Assembly (NCBI RefSeq): GCF_026725475.1
Contig: NZ_CP109965.1
Coordinates: 2,604,001-2,668,000, forward strand
DNA length: 64,000 bases
Direction of reading: 5' to 3'
Source of the DNA: Catenovulum adriaticum
GTDB taxonomy: Bacteria; Pseudomonadota; Gammaproteobacteria; Enterobacterales; Alteromonadaceae
Shown here: positions 44,874 to 54,605 of the stretch, piece by piece
How positions within the stretch are numbered: position 1 is the first letter of the stretch
How the letters are laid out: each line of letters begins with the position of its first letter
The notes under the pieces: generated by a model
Database searches by the model: none
What the model was told of the DNA's origin: nothing
What the model saw: the letters and a program-made list of their open reading frames with translations, nothing else
Position numbers and translations under genes: made by a program

Positions 44874-45728
44874 ATGACAGCACAAATTATTGATGGCAAA
44901 CAAATTGCAAAAAACGTAAGAGCAACAGTTAAAGACGCGGTAAGTCTACGCACAGCTAATGGCAAAAGAGCACCAGGCTTAGCTGTGGTATTAGTTGGAG
45001 CAGATCCGGCATCACAAGTGTACGTCGGCAGTAAAAGAAAAGCCTGTGACGAAGTTGGTTTTGTATCTAAATCTTATGACTTGCCTGCAGATACCAGCCA
45101 GCAAGATTTACTCAATTTAATTGACCAACTCAATAACGACAATACGATTGACGGTATTTTAGTGCAGCTTCCGCTACCAGCGGGCTTAGACAGTACACCT
45201 GTAATTGAACGCATCTCTCCGGACAAAGACGTAGATGGTTTTCATCCTTATAATATTGGCCGCTTAGTTCAACGCATTCCAACTTTAAGACCTTGTACAC
45301 CAAAAGGCATCGTCACATTAATTGAAAGCACTGGCATTGAAATGACAGGTTTAGATGCTGTGATTGTAGGTGCATCGAACATTGTTGGCCGACCTATGGG
45401 CTTAGAGTTATTATTAGCTGGTTGCACAACAACTATAACCCATCGCTTTACTAAAGATTTAGAAAGCCATGTAAGACGTGCAGATTTATTAGTGGTGGGT
45501 GTCGGTAAACCTGAATTTATTCCGGGCGATTGGATTAAACCGGGCGCTGTGGTAATCGATGTAGGCATTAACCGGATGGAATCGGGTAAATTAGTAGGCG
45601 ATGTAGAATACTCAGTGGCTGCTGAAAAAGCTAGCTATATCACGCCTGTGCCAGGTGGTGTTGGCCCAATGACAGTGGCTACCTTAATCGCGAATACTTT
45701 GCAAGCCTGCGAAACTAACGAAAAGTAG
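44874..45728 (+). CDS. folD: Bifunctional methylenetetrahydrofolate dehydrogenase/cyclohydrolase FolD
   Basis: 284 residues with [26 protein letters not shown], the catalytic Lys in it, GILVQLPLP and the C-terminal [10 protein letters not shown]. Interconverts methylene- and formyl-tetrahydrofolate. It lies 71 bp after mutS, with its own short leader. Confidence 0.96.
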   Translation: MTAQIIDGKQIAKNVRATVKDAVSLRTANGKRAPGLAVVLVGADPASQVYVGSKRKACDEVGFVSKSYDLPADTSQQDLLNLIDQLNNDNTIDGILVQLPLPAGLDSTPVIERISPDKDVDGFHPYNIGRLVQRIPTLRPCTPKGIVTLIESTGIEMTGLDAVIVGASNIVGRPMGLELLLAGCTTTITHRFTKDLESHVRRADLLVVGVGKPEFIPGDWIKPGAVVIDVGINRMESGKLVGDVEYSVAAEKASYITPVPGGVGPMTVATLIANTLQACETNEK

Positions 45729-45797
45729 CTTGTTTAGCTGATGGTTTAATTTGAAACCATCAGCTAATGCATCCAACCATAAACCTGTCAGGTACCA

Positions 45798-46577
45798 TTA
45801 AATCGTAATCTCGCCCTGCAAGTACAATACGGCTTTGCCAGATATTAATACTCTGTCGCCTTTAAGCTCGCAATTTAATTCGCCACCACGTAACGACACC
45901 TGCTTAGCAGTTAATGCATTTTTTCCTAATTTTTCTGCCCAGTAAGGCATCAGTTGAGTAAAAGCTGAGCCGGTCACGGGATCTTCGTTTATACCAACAT
46001 TGGGGGCAAAAAAACGGGCGACAAAATCGTACTGTTCAGAAGGCGCTGTGACAATAACACCACGATAATCTAATTTTAAAAGTTCGATTTGATTTGGCGT
46101 AATCGACAATATATCAACTTCGCTTTCAAATACCGCTAAATAATCTTCTGCGACCATGCAAACTTGTGGTGTTTTACCCAAACCTTTGATTAAAGCAGCT
46201 GGAGAATTAACGCAATGAGCTTGTTGGGCTGGAAAATCTAGAGTTAAAAATTGACCACTTTTTGTTACGCTAAGTGAGCCGGATAGAGAATTGAACTCAA
46301 TTTGCGTTTGTGCAACTTCCAGATATTCAAAAATAACAAATGCACTAGCTAACGTTGCATGACCACACAGTGCGACCTCATCGGTTGGGGTAAACCAACG
46401 GATATGAAAACTCGAGTCTGATTTAACAAAAAAAGCTGTTTCAGATAAGTTATTTTCGGCTGCAATCTGCTGCATCATTTCATCTGGCAACCACTGTTCT
46501 AACGGAATGACGGCTGCCGGATTCCCCGAAAAAACTTGATTCGCAAATGCATCAACTTGATAAAGTTTTAGTTTCAC
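45798..46577 (-). CDS. PhzF-family isomerase-like protein
   Basis: 259 residues with the diaminopimelate-epimerase-like fold: FSGNPAAVIPL, NLSETAF (catalytic Glu45 in context), CGHATLASA, and a C-terminal DPVTGSAF. PhzF members isomerise small acids; most in primary genomes have unknown substrates. Convergent with folD. Confidence 0.88.
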   Translation of the reverse strand: MKLKLYQVDAFANQVFSGNPAAVIPLEQWLPDEMMQQIAAENNLSETAFFVKSDSSFHIRWFTPTDEVALCGHATLASAFVIFEYLEVAQTQIEFNSLSGSLSVTKSGQFLTLDFPAQQAHCVNSPAALIKGLGKTPQVCMVAEDYLAVFESEVDILSITPNQIELLKLDYRGVIVTAPSEQYDFVARFFAPNVGINEDPVTGSAFTQLMPYWAEKLGKNALTAKQVSLRGGELNCELKGDRVLISGKAVLYLQGEITI

Positions 46578-46620
46578 TGTTACTGCCTTAAGCTTTAAGG
46601 TATTAACGAAAAAACAAAAA

Positions 46621-46650
46621 AACCAAACAGCGTTAACCGTTTGGCTTTTT
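46621..46650 (-). terminator. Terminator after peroxiredoxin gene
   Basis: CCAAAC pairs with GTTTGG, with a further GTTAAC palindrome in the loop; T-runs lie on both sides. It lies in the gap between the PhzF gene start and the peroxiredoxin stop and would end the minus-strand peroxiredoxin transcript. Confidence 0.7.
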
Positions 46651-46681
46651 TAAGTTTAATACGATTTAGAGAATAAAGTGA

Positions 46682-47410
46682 TTAAGCAAAATATTTTTCT
46701 AAATCGTCACTACCACCAATGTGCTGACCATCAATAAAGACTTGAGGCACAGTGTCGCGACCAGAAACGGCTTGCAAGCTATTAATGCCAATGCCGTTAC
46801 CTAATAAAATCTCTTCGTATGCTAAGCCTTTTTCTGCTAATAACGCTTTCGCTTTTGCACAGAAAGGACAACCTGGTTTAGTAAATAAACTAACTGATTT
46901 AGGCGCGCTTTCATCAGGACAAATATAGTTAAGCATAGTGTCGGCATCCGACACTTCAAACGGGTCGCCTGCAACTTCTGGCTCTATAAACATTTTATCT
47001 ACTACGCCGTTTTTAACCAGCATAGAATAACGCCAGCTGCGCTTACCAAAGCCTAAATCAGCTTTATCAACTAACATACCCATTTGCTCGGTAAATTCGC
47101 CATTACCATCTGGGATTAGAGTCACATTGCCTGCTTCTTGATCTTGAGCCCAAGCATTCATAACAAAAGTATCGTTTACCGACATACAAACAATTTCGTC
47201 TACGCCTTGCTTTTTAAATACGTCTGCAAGTTGGTTGTAACGCGGCAAATGAGTTGATGAACAAGTTGGGGTGAATGCACCCGGTAATGAAAATACGATA
47301 ACTGTTCTGTCTTTAAAAATATCATCGCTTTTTACTTTGTTGAATCCTTCTTCAGCTTTAACTACAAACTCAACACTTGGAACGTTTTGACCTTCTTTAT
47401 TCTCTAACAT
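46682..47410 (-). CDS. Peroxiredoxin-glutaredoxin hybrid (Prx5 type)
   Basis: 242 residues: a peroxiredoxin domain with peroxidatic Cys50 in PGAFTPTC (about 1-165), then a glutaredoxin domain with GCPFC (C181, C184) and DTVPQVFIDGQHIGGSDD. The hybrid reduces hydrogen peroxide with glutathione as donor. Single gene in this orientation. Confidence 0.95.
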   Translation of the reverse strand: MLENKEGQNVPSVEFVVKAEEGFNKVKSDDIFKDRTVIVFSLPGAFTPTCSSTHLPRYNQLADVFKKQGVDEIVCMSVNDTFVMNAWAQDQEAGNVTLIPDGNGEFTEQMGMLVDKADLGFGKRSWRYSMLVKNGVVDKMFIEPEVAGDPFEVSDADTMLNYICPDESAPKSVSLFTKPGCPFCAKAKALLAEKGLAYEEILLGNGIGINSLQAVSGRDTVPQVFIDGQHIGGSDDLEKYFA

Positions 47411-47548
47411 GTATCACTCCATCTTTTGGAAAAGTTATTAATTGTCGGGCATCTGCCGCTGACTTCAAATATAGTATTGCCGAATAAGTGAAATAGGTAA
47501 ATTAATTAAATCAGGTTGAGGTTATCGATTTTTCCGATTTGACCACAA

Positions 47549-47580
47549 CAATGCTTTTAATTAAGCGATTAAAAGCATTG
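47549..47580 (-). terminator. Hairpin after giant lipoprotein gene
   Basis: A perfect 13-bp stem (47549-47561 with 47568-47580) and 6-base loop lie 9 bp past the stop codon at 47589. No T-run follows on the minus strand. Confidence 0.6.
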
Positions 47581-47588
47581 AGTTGAAA

Positions 47589-50500
47589 TTAATTAAGATC
47601 GACTTGGTTATTAAGCCGATAAAACTGAATATCTAATAAGCCTGAGTGCGCTGATATCCCCATAAACAATGGTGCAAGAGATAACATATCAAGCCGTTCA
47701 GCCTGCCAGTTAATATCATTAATTTGGTAGCGCCAAGGCACTTCAACATTGTTAAGTGATGTGGTTAATATACCAATATCATTCGTTTGCCATGTGAGAA
47801 GATCATCTAAATAATCATTATTAGCAGGTATAAACCCCGCTATTGTTGGCGCATGGGCCGTTTCTGTATTGTGTAAAGTTAAACTGTTAAATTGTGGTTG
47901 AGCCTGTGAATTATCAGTGCCATAGCCAAATCCCCAAACATAAGAGGCTTGGTTATACTCAGTTAGCCAATAATCCTGCTCAGCTTGTGCGTGGCTTGCA
48001 AATAATTGACGATAGTTAGCCGACGCTAAAACTGGGTTAATTAGATAATAATTTAACTGATGAATGGTGGCTGAGATGCTTTCTCCTTGATTATCTGCTG
48101 GCATTGCAAAGTCATTAAAAAAGACTTTATTGGCCAATTCACCATTAGCATAATAATTATCCCACAGTGTTTTTGCGGGCAACAGCCCTGCTTGTTTGGC
48201 TAACCAAACCACCAACATTTGCTGATCGTACACCCCTTGAGTGGCAAGTGTTTGTTGCGCAAAATCACGCTCAACAATCACAATACCTTGCTCAGCACTT
48301 TCAATCACACCTTGCCAATCAACAGATTCAAACAATAAATCGACTTTTTCATTAATTTGGCTGTTATTAAATACATTTTGTGCAAATTTAGCGCCCGCTA
48401 ATAAATACGCAGTTTCTAAAATACTGTAATTATCATTTATTTCGCTACCGTCGGCTGCCAAACGTTTAGCAAATATACCAAAATCATCCCGCGCAGGCGT
48501 GATTTCATCATTTTCAGCTAACAGGGTCTCCAACGTTGCTAATACTAAACTGGTTGCATTAGTATTCCACTGCATTTGGTGCTCAATTGAAAGCGCCACT
48601 AATCCAACGCCGGTCGCTGCGGGTGAGATCGCGCCAGCCGTCATATTCCCCAAATCAAAATTTAAATGTTCAGCATATAAACCCGAGGTTGTGCGCATTG
48701 CATTAACCAAGCTTAAACTATCTTGCGCCAACTGGCTGGCTTGTTGAATTTTTTGTAAATCAGCAACCCCCGAATTATCCGCATTCCACGTTAACGTGGC
48801 GACAGATAAAGCCGGTAACTGAAGCAAGGTACTTTGCCCTTGCCAGTTTATGTCAATGGGCTGCTCACTGTTTGCTTGATTGACCAAGACTAAAACAATG
48901 CTATTGTCTGGATTTTTAAACGCCTGTGTGCGGATCACGCCATTAATTTGGCTTGATTCAATTCGCTTAGCGCCTGTTTGAATAAAACGACTAAAATGTG
49001 CAAACGCATAAAATTCAGCATTTTCAGTAATTTCACCATCGCTTTGCTTAGTTAACAGGGCACGACAATTGGTACAGCCGTTTTGATAAGGGCCAAAATC
49101 AGAGTCTAAAATCAGGTTATCTAACATAATGCCGCTTGCGCCCGCTTCAAAAAATGGCATTATCATATCGGCTGAGGTATCTGTTAAATACTGAGCAAAA
49201 GTGCGCCCATTATTTTGGTTTCGACATGAAGTCAGATAAACAGGACGTGCCCGTGTTAAACTCGTAATTTGAGTGATGGCTTTTGCAACATCAGCCGAGC
49301 CGTTGTTTGCCTGATAACATTGCAAAGCGACGCCAAATGCTCGACCATAAATAAAATCATTATTGAGCGCATCGGTTGCAAATAAAGCGATATCTGCTTC
49401 TTGCTGGCTATCGTAATCAGTCCAATTACCATCCCAAACCCAAAGCTCGCTATTAATATCGTCTACTTGAAATTGTGGAAATAAAAAATCTTCGAAGAAG
49501 ATTTGATAATCTGTGTTATCCCACAGCATTGACGGATAATTTGTTTCTAAATGAGGCTGATTTTGCAAACTAAAACTCGCGATCTCTATGCCTTTGGTTT
49601 GATAAGCTTGTAATGATTTCGATAAATATTTTGCATATTCATCATAAAATTCAAGCCGTAAACTGCCCCCATTTAAACTGTCAGTATTTTTCATCCAGCC
49701 CGGTGCACTCCAAGATACAGCATCCACTTTAATCGCATCATTTTGCTGTAAAATAGAGTTCAATACGGGGATAAAGTATTCGTCATCAGCTTCAGTTGAA
49801 AAGAAAGTCAAATCAGGATCGGTTAAGCCTGATGGCATATCATCATAACTTTGTGCCGCACGGGCCACATATTCACCTAACCCTGATAAAGATATTCGCA
49901 CTCGATTAAGTCCAGCGCCTTGCTCTGGCTCAAATAAACGACTGACAATATCCTGACTATTTTCTGATTCAAAAATAAGACTGGCAGCACTGTCTGTTAA
50001 TCCAGCGCCAAAGCCTTGAATGTTTTGATAGCTCATGCTGTCACTCACATCAATTTGGTTTGTCGCTGTACCCATACCGGCTCTGAGTGTTAAATCAGCT
50101 TGTGGTGCCAATAATTGGCTTTGGTCCGCTGTGGTCATCCAAACTTGCACCACATTGGTTAAGCTAGGGTTCACTTTATGAGAATAAATGTCTGATTCAA
50201 CTTCTAAATTTCGGCTGATCGCGGTTAAGGTAAATAAAGTTTCACCAACGGCTTCACAAGGTAAGCTAAAATCAAACTGGCTCAAATCATCACTTTCGTC
50301 AAATTGCGCAATTAAGTTATTACTGGGTTGTTGTTTAACTTGAATTTGACGTAAATCATTTTCGGCATCATCAGCTAAATCAATACTATAAATAAGGGAC
50401 GATTCGCCAATACTACAGCTAGATGAAACCGTTTGTGGCGTCGCTAACGTATCTTGGTGAATGCTATTAATTTCAAGTAACTGGGAACTTTCGGCAATAC

Positions 50501-53500
50501 CATCATCTGCAAAGCCTTGAATGATTAAACTATCATTGCCGCGATTGGTTAGGTCAATAAATCCGCATTGCTGTTCATTTAAACTTAAACTCTTTTGTTG
50601 CTCACCGGTAAATTGGTATACGGCTCGGTAAGTAATAGGATCATTGTCTGAGTCTGTGGCACTTAAACACACCTGCAACGTTTGAGCATCCCGAATAATC
50701 TCGCCAAATACTTGCGCATTAACTAAATTCAAGCTCAATCGTGGGTTAGAATTAAGCGTATTATCAACTACATGGCTATAAACAATTGAGTTTTGAGTTA
50801 AGCCTCGGCTAGTGGTTCTAATAACAAAATTAGTCGACCCTAATTCATTACAAGGCAGGCTAAAGTTACCGGCTGTGATTTGATCTAATTCAACTAATAC
50901 ATCGCCTGTTTGTAAATCAATCACATCTAAATTATATTCATCCCCTTCTAAATCGGGCGATACTCTAACAATAAAATCATTATTTTCGTCACCCACCCGA
51001 CAAGTGCCACTGTTACTGATTGCGGCTTGAATAGTATCTTTATGAATAGTGCCTAGATTTAAATCTTGGTTGCCGGTTTCGGTGCCATCACCAGCAAAAC
51101 CCTGTACCACTAAATTTTGTTCACCTCGATTGGTTAAATCAATCAACCCACACTGCTGGTTTAAACTTAACGTTTGCAGCGCTTGGTTATCAAATCGATA
51201 AAATACTTGCACATTTAGCTGATCATCTGGCGTTTCGGCATCATTCACATCGGCACAAATTTGCAGGCTTTGTTGATCTCTAATTTGTCCGCCAAATCTC
51301 GCTATATCCGCACTTCCGGGGGCAGGCAAAACCGATAAATTAATCGTTGGCCGAGTATTAATTTGATTACTCACTACATGTTGATAATTTAATGAACGAG
51401 TGGATAAACCACGTGACTCATTAACCAGATAAAACTCGGTTACCGCACCGGTATTACAACTTAAACTAAAGCTGCGGCTTTGGCCCAGATTACGCAAAAC
51501 TGTGTTATCCGCCCGATAAACAGTGACATTTTGCTCGTCACCTTCCAGATCATCAGCCAGATTAATTTGATAAACTCTGGCGCTGTCTCCAATTGCACAA
51601 CTTTGATTTGAGGTAAAGGCAAATTGAACTGAATCAGCATGAATTTGATAATTTGGATTGGCTGTTGCGGTTGCTCGGCCGTCATTTGCGGTTGCAGTAA
51701 TGACTAATGTTTTGCCACCCGCCCCAAACGTAGATACCGTACCGCATCCATTATTAAGCGTGACTGTCTGCTCTGCTTGCTCATCAATTTGATATGCAAG
51801 TGAGAGGGTTAAGTTATCACCATCAGCATCTGTTGCTGCTAAACACACATCAAAGGATTGATTATCTCGGATATTATCTCCAACTAGTGCAGGCTGAATT
51901 AGGTTAAGCTCAAGTTCAGGTGCAGTATTCGGTTTAAGGTCAACTTGGTGACGATACACCAGTGAATAAGTGGATAACCCACGACTGTCGTTTCTAATGT
52001 AAAAGTTTTTTGAATGGCTTATATTTTGGCAAGACAAACTGAAACTAGCTTGCGTATCTGTCACAGGTGATGAGGCGATCACGCTATTATCTGCAATATC
52101 AATGACGGTTAGTTGATGACTGTCACCTTCAATATCCGGCTCAATATTAATGACATACTCGATAAAACCACTGCCTTCGGTACACTCTCCATTATCACTT
52201 TTCGCAATATTAATTTGATCCTGATGGATAAAACCTTGCGACTCGTTTATGCCTTCCTCAGTCACTCCATCTGATGCAAAAAAATCAACGATTAATTCGT
52301 AACCACCTTTATTAAAAGTCGACACTGGCATACAGTTTTGACTATCTAATGCCAGCTCTTGAGAGACGTCTAAATTGCTGTTGCTTGGGTGCTTAAAAAT
52401 AATCTCACCAGATAATTCAACCGGCATACCTTCAGGATCGCTAGATTCAAGACAAACTTCTAGCGTACTATTATCTCTAAACTGCTCATTAAATTTAGTG
52501 CCCGAGATCTGATACTCAAGTGTCGGTTTTTCGTTAGGGCTTGCGGTTACTGTATGTAAATATGGGTTAGAAATCGCCGTTAGTTCCCGGCTTTGGTTTT
52601 TAAGCTGAAAAGCCGTTGAGCCAATTTCATCACAAGCCAAATCAAATTGGCCGGAGGTCACTGAGCCTAAGTTTTTGATAACGGCTTGTGTATCGGCATT
52701 TATCACAGTGAGTTGGTGATTGTCACCTTCAGAATCCGGCTTAACATTAACTGAATAACTCACCGCTGGGTCGCCTACCGTACAGCTTTGGCTTTGACTC
52801 GCCGCAAATTGAATGGTATCTGAATGAATTTTAGCTAAATCAGTTATTTTTTGAATTTCAGCACTGCCATCATCAACTTGACCAATCAGTTTAAGCTGCT
52901 GCCCGCCTCGTCCTTGCGTATCAATTTGGCCACAGTCATTATTCAGCAATAATGGCATTTCATCCATTTGTGCCCACTGATAATTTACGCTGTAAGTTAA
53001 CACGTCATTATCTGCATCTTCTGCGATGACACAAACTTCTATCAGTTGATTATCTCGGTATTGAATTGCTTGTTCATTTAGTGTTAACACATCGCCGTCA
53101 ATCTCAAATTTCAACTCGGGTAATTGATTAACTTGGGCGGTAACTGAGTGTGAATAAGTTTGGCTACTCACTTGTTTACCCCGGCTTTGCGTCACAATTT
53201 GATATTGAGTTTGACCCAGTTGGTCACAACTAAAGCTAAGTTGTGCTGAAGTGGTTTCGCCTGAATTCACTTGGCCTAAATCACGCAACACTTGTCCATT
53301 ATTAACATTAACCACCTGAACCTGATAATCATCAAATTCAGTATCTCTAGGTAAATCAAGATTAACCTTTTGTTCACTCTGCTCTAATTGACAACTCGAG
53401 TTATTGGCGCTGATAACAGGCAAAGTGTCTGGATAAATCTGGCCCAACTCATAAGTGGCTTGAGCCGTGTCGGTGCCATCGTTGGCGGTCGCAAACAAGC

Positions 53501-54503
53501 TTAAATTTTCGCCGGCAAAGGTTTCTGTATTTAACGTCGCACAATATTCATCATTTAAGTTTAAGTCTATTGATTTGCTCGCGGTTTGCGCTTGTAAGGA
53601 TACCGCTAATTCATCATTGTCTTCATCCGACGCTTGAATACAAACATCAAACGATTGAGCATCCCGAATCAAGCTTTGATATTTTTGCACATTTTGAGGT
53701 AAAGCAGAAAAACTCACGATAGGTGGATGGTTAATGCTGGGATCAGCTTGCAACCGAATTTGAATTTGGCCTGGCGCTTGTACTGCTGCATTCGCATCAT
53801 CAATACAAACCGCAGTCAAAGTATCATTGTCAGCCAAACGACTGCGTTGTAATTTAATTTGAGCTGCTGCTTTTTGCTCAACAAAATAACGATTATTTTT
53901 GTGCAAAATCACTTTGCTTAAATCTTGCTGTTCATTCACGCATGTAGGCAATGTCAGGCTAATATGCGTGGCGTCAAAATCTAGCGGGTCAAGGTAAATC
54001 GCTTTATCTTGCGCGAAATCGCCTGAGTCCAACATATTGATTGAATTGGCGAGTAAGGTAAAGTTTAAAGCTTGAGTTTGACTGCTCATTTGCTGGTAGC
54101 TCATAGTGGCGCGAATTTGCACGCCTCCACTATATTGAGCAACGGGTAAACTAAAGGTTAAATCAGTTGAAGTGGATAAGTTCTGCCATGTATCACCACC
54201 ATTTGTTGATACTTGGCCAGCAAAACTCGCATCATTTTTATTGCCTTGCGCTAATTGAATCTCAAATGTTAAATCACATTGCGCAAAATTACGTAACCGT
54301 CCATCATCAAATTCGCATATTTCAGGCAACTGGTTGCCGCTGAATATCAAATTTGGTTGCAAAACAGGCGCTATATTGCCACCACCTGAACCACCGTTAT
54401 CAGTGTCTGCTGCTGAGTCTCCCGAGCCGCCGCAAGCACAAAGCGTAGCAAAAACAAAACTATAAAATAGGCAATTAATAAAACGACGCAAGCTGAGCTC
54501 CAA
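47589..54503 (-). CDS. Giant lipoprotein with six Ig-like repeat pairs, GH30-like domain and C-terminal barrel
   Basis: 2304 residues. Lipobox LCAC (Cys24), Gly/Ser/Asp linker, then six copies of a two-domain unit of ~190 residues. One half has a Cys near xCxxGD and another in FSLxC; the other has RDxQxxxVCxxAxDxDxD and LNxxCG. Residues ~1455-1905 resemble GH30 (QNIQGFGAGLTDSAA, SWSAPGWMK). The usual acid/base NEP reads NQP (Gln1649) and the nucleophile site reads LTSCR (Ser1759), so GH30 catalysis looks lost. Residues ~1906-2304 (SPAATGVGLVALSIEH, NYSILETAYLLAGA, ASYVWGFGYG) resemble GH144-type glucanases. Surface glucan binding or degradation is inferred. Confidence 0.85.
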   Translation of the reverse strand: MELSLRRFINCLFYSFVFATLCACGGSGDSAADTDNGGSGGGNIAPVLQPNLIFSGNQLPEICEFDDGRLRNFAQCDLTFEIQLAQGNKNDASFAGQVSTNGGDTWQNLSTSTDLTFSLPVAQYSGGVQIRATMSYQQMSSQTQALNFTLLANSINMLDSGDFAQDKAIYLDPLDFDATHISLTLPTCVNEQQDLSKVILHKNNRYFVEQKAAAQIKLQRSRLADNDTLTAVCIDDANAAVQAPGQIQIRLQADPSINHPPIVSFSALPQNVQKYQSLIRDAQSFDVCIQASDEDNDELAVSLQAQTASKSIDLNLNDEYCATLNTETFAGENLSLFATANDGTDTAQATYELGQIYPDTLPVISANNSSCQLEQSEQKVNLDLPRDTEFDDYQVQVVNVNNGQVLRDLGQVNSGETTSAQLSFSCDQLGQTQYQIVTQSRGKQVSSQTYSHSVTAQVNQLPELKFEIDGDVLTLNEQAIQYRDNQLIEVCVIAEDADNDVLTYSVNYQWAQMDEMPLLLNNDCGQIDTQGRGGQQLKLIGQVDDGSAEIQKITDLAKIHSDTIQFAASQSQSCTVGDPAVSYSVNVKPDSEGDNHQLTVINADTQAVIKNLGSVTSGQFDLACDEIGSTAFQLKNQSRELTAISNPYLHTVTASPNEKPTLEYQISGTKFNEQFRDNSTLEVCLESSDPEGMPVELSGEIIFKHPSNSNLDVSQELALDSQNCMPVSTFNKGGYELIVDFFASDGVTEEGINESQGFIHQDQINIAKSDNGECTEGSGFIEYVINIEPDIEGDSHQLTVIDIADNSVIASSPVTDTQASFSLSCQNISHSKNFYIRNDSRGLSTYSLVYRHQVDLKPNTAPELELNLIQPALVGDNIRDNQSFDVCLAATDADGDNLTLSLAYQIDEQAEQTVTLNNGCGTVSTFGAGGKTLVITATANDGRATATANPNYQIHADSVQFAFTSNQSCAIGDSARVYQINLADDLEGDEQNVTVYRADNTVLRNLGQSRSFSLSCNTGAVTEFYLVNESRGLSTRSLNYQHVVSNQINTRPTINLSVLPAPGSADIARFGGQIRDQQSLQICADVNDAETPDDQLNVQVFYRFDNQALQTLSLNQQCGLIDLTNRGEQNLVVQGFAGDGTETGNQDLNLGTIHKDTIQAAISNSGTCRVGDENNDFIVRVSPDLEGDEYNLDVIDLQTGDVLVELDQITAGNFSLPCNELGSTNFVIRTTSRGLTQNSIVYSHVVDNTLNSNPRLSLNLVNAQVFGEIIRDAQTLQVCLSATDSDNDPITYRAVYQFTGEQQKSLSLNEQQCGFIDLTNRGNDSLIIQGFADDGIAESSQLLEINSIHQDTLATPQTVSSSCSIGESSLIYSIDLADDAENDLRQIQVKQQPSNNLIAQFDESDDLSQFDFSLPCEAVGETLFTLTAISRNLEVESDIYSHKVNPSLTNVVQVWMTTADQSQLLAPQADLTLRAGMGTATNQIDVSDSMSYQNIQGFGAGLTDSAASLIFESENSQDIVSRLFEPEQGAGLNRVRISLSGLGEYVARAAQSYDDMPSGLTDPDLTFFSTEADDEYFIPVLNSILQQNDAIKVDAVSWSAPGWMKNTDSLNGGSLRLEFYDEYAKYLSKSLQAYQTKGIEIASFSLQNQPHLETNYPSMLWDNTDYQIFFEDFLFPQFQVDDINSELWVWDGNWTDYDSQQEADIALFATDALNNDFIYGRAFGVALQCYQANNGSADVAKAITQITSLTRARPVYLTSCRNQNNGRTFAQYLTDTSADMIMPFFEAGASGIMLDNLILDSDFGPYQNGCTNCRALLTKQSDGEITENAEFYAFAHFSRFIQTGAKRIESSQINGVIRTQAFKNPDNSIVLVLVNQANSEQPIDINWQGQSTLLQLPALSVATLTWNADNSGVADLQKIQQASQLAQDSLSLVNAMRTTSGLYAEHLNFDLGNMTAGAISPAATGVGLVALSIEHQMQWNTNATSLVLATLETLLAENDEITPARDDFGIFAKRLAADGSEINDNYSILETAYLLAGAKFAQNVFNNSQINEKVDLLFESVDWQGVIESAEQGIVIVERDFAQQTLATQGVYDQQMLVVWLAKQAGLLPAKTLWDNYYANGELANKVFFNDFAMPADNQGESISATIHQLNYYLINPVLASANYRQLFASHAQAEQDYWLTEYNQASYVWGFGYGTDNSQAQPQFNSLTLHNTETAHAPTIAGFIPANNDYLDDLLTWQTNDIGILTTSLNNVEVPWRYQINDINWQAERLDMLSLAPLFMGISAHSGLLDIQFYRLNNQVDLN

Positions 54504-54605
54504 AATATAACCACAAATGGGAAAGTTTAGTTAATTATAAATCAAACTTAATGCCAGATCCGTGATTATCATTCGCTAATTTAAAATGTTAAACCAGCTT
54601 GCTAT

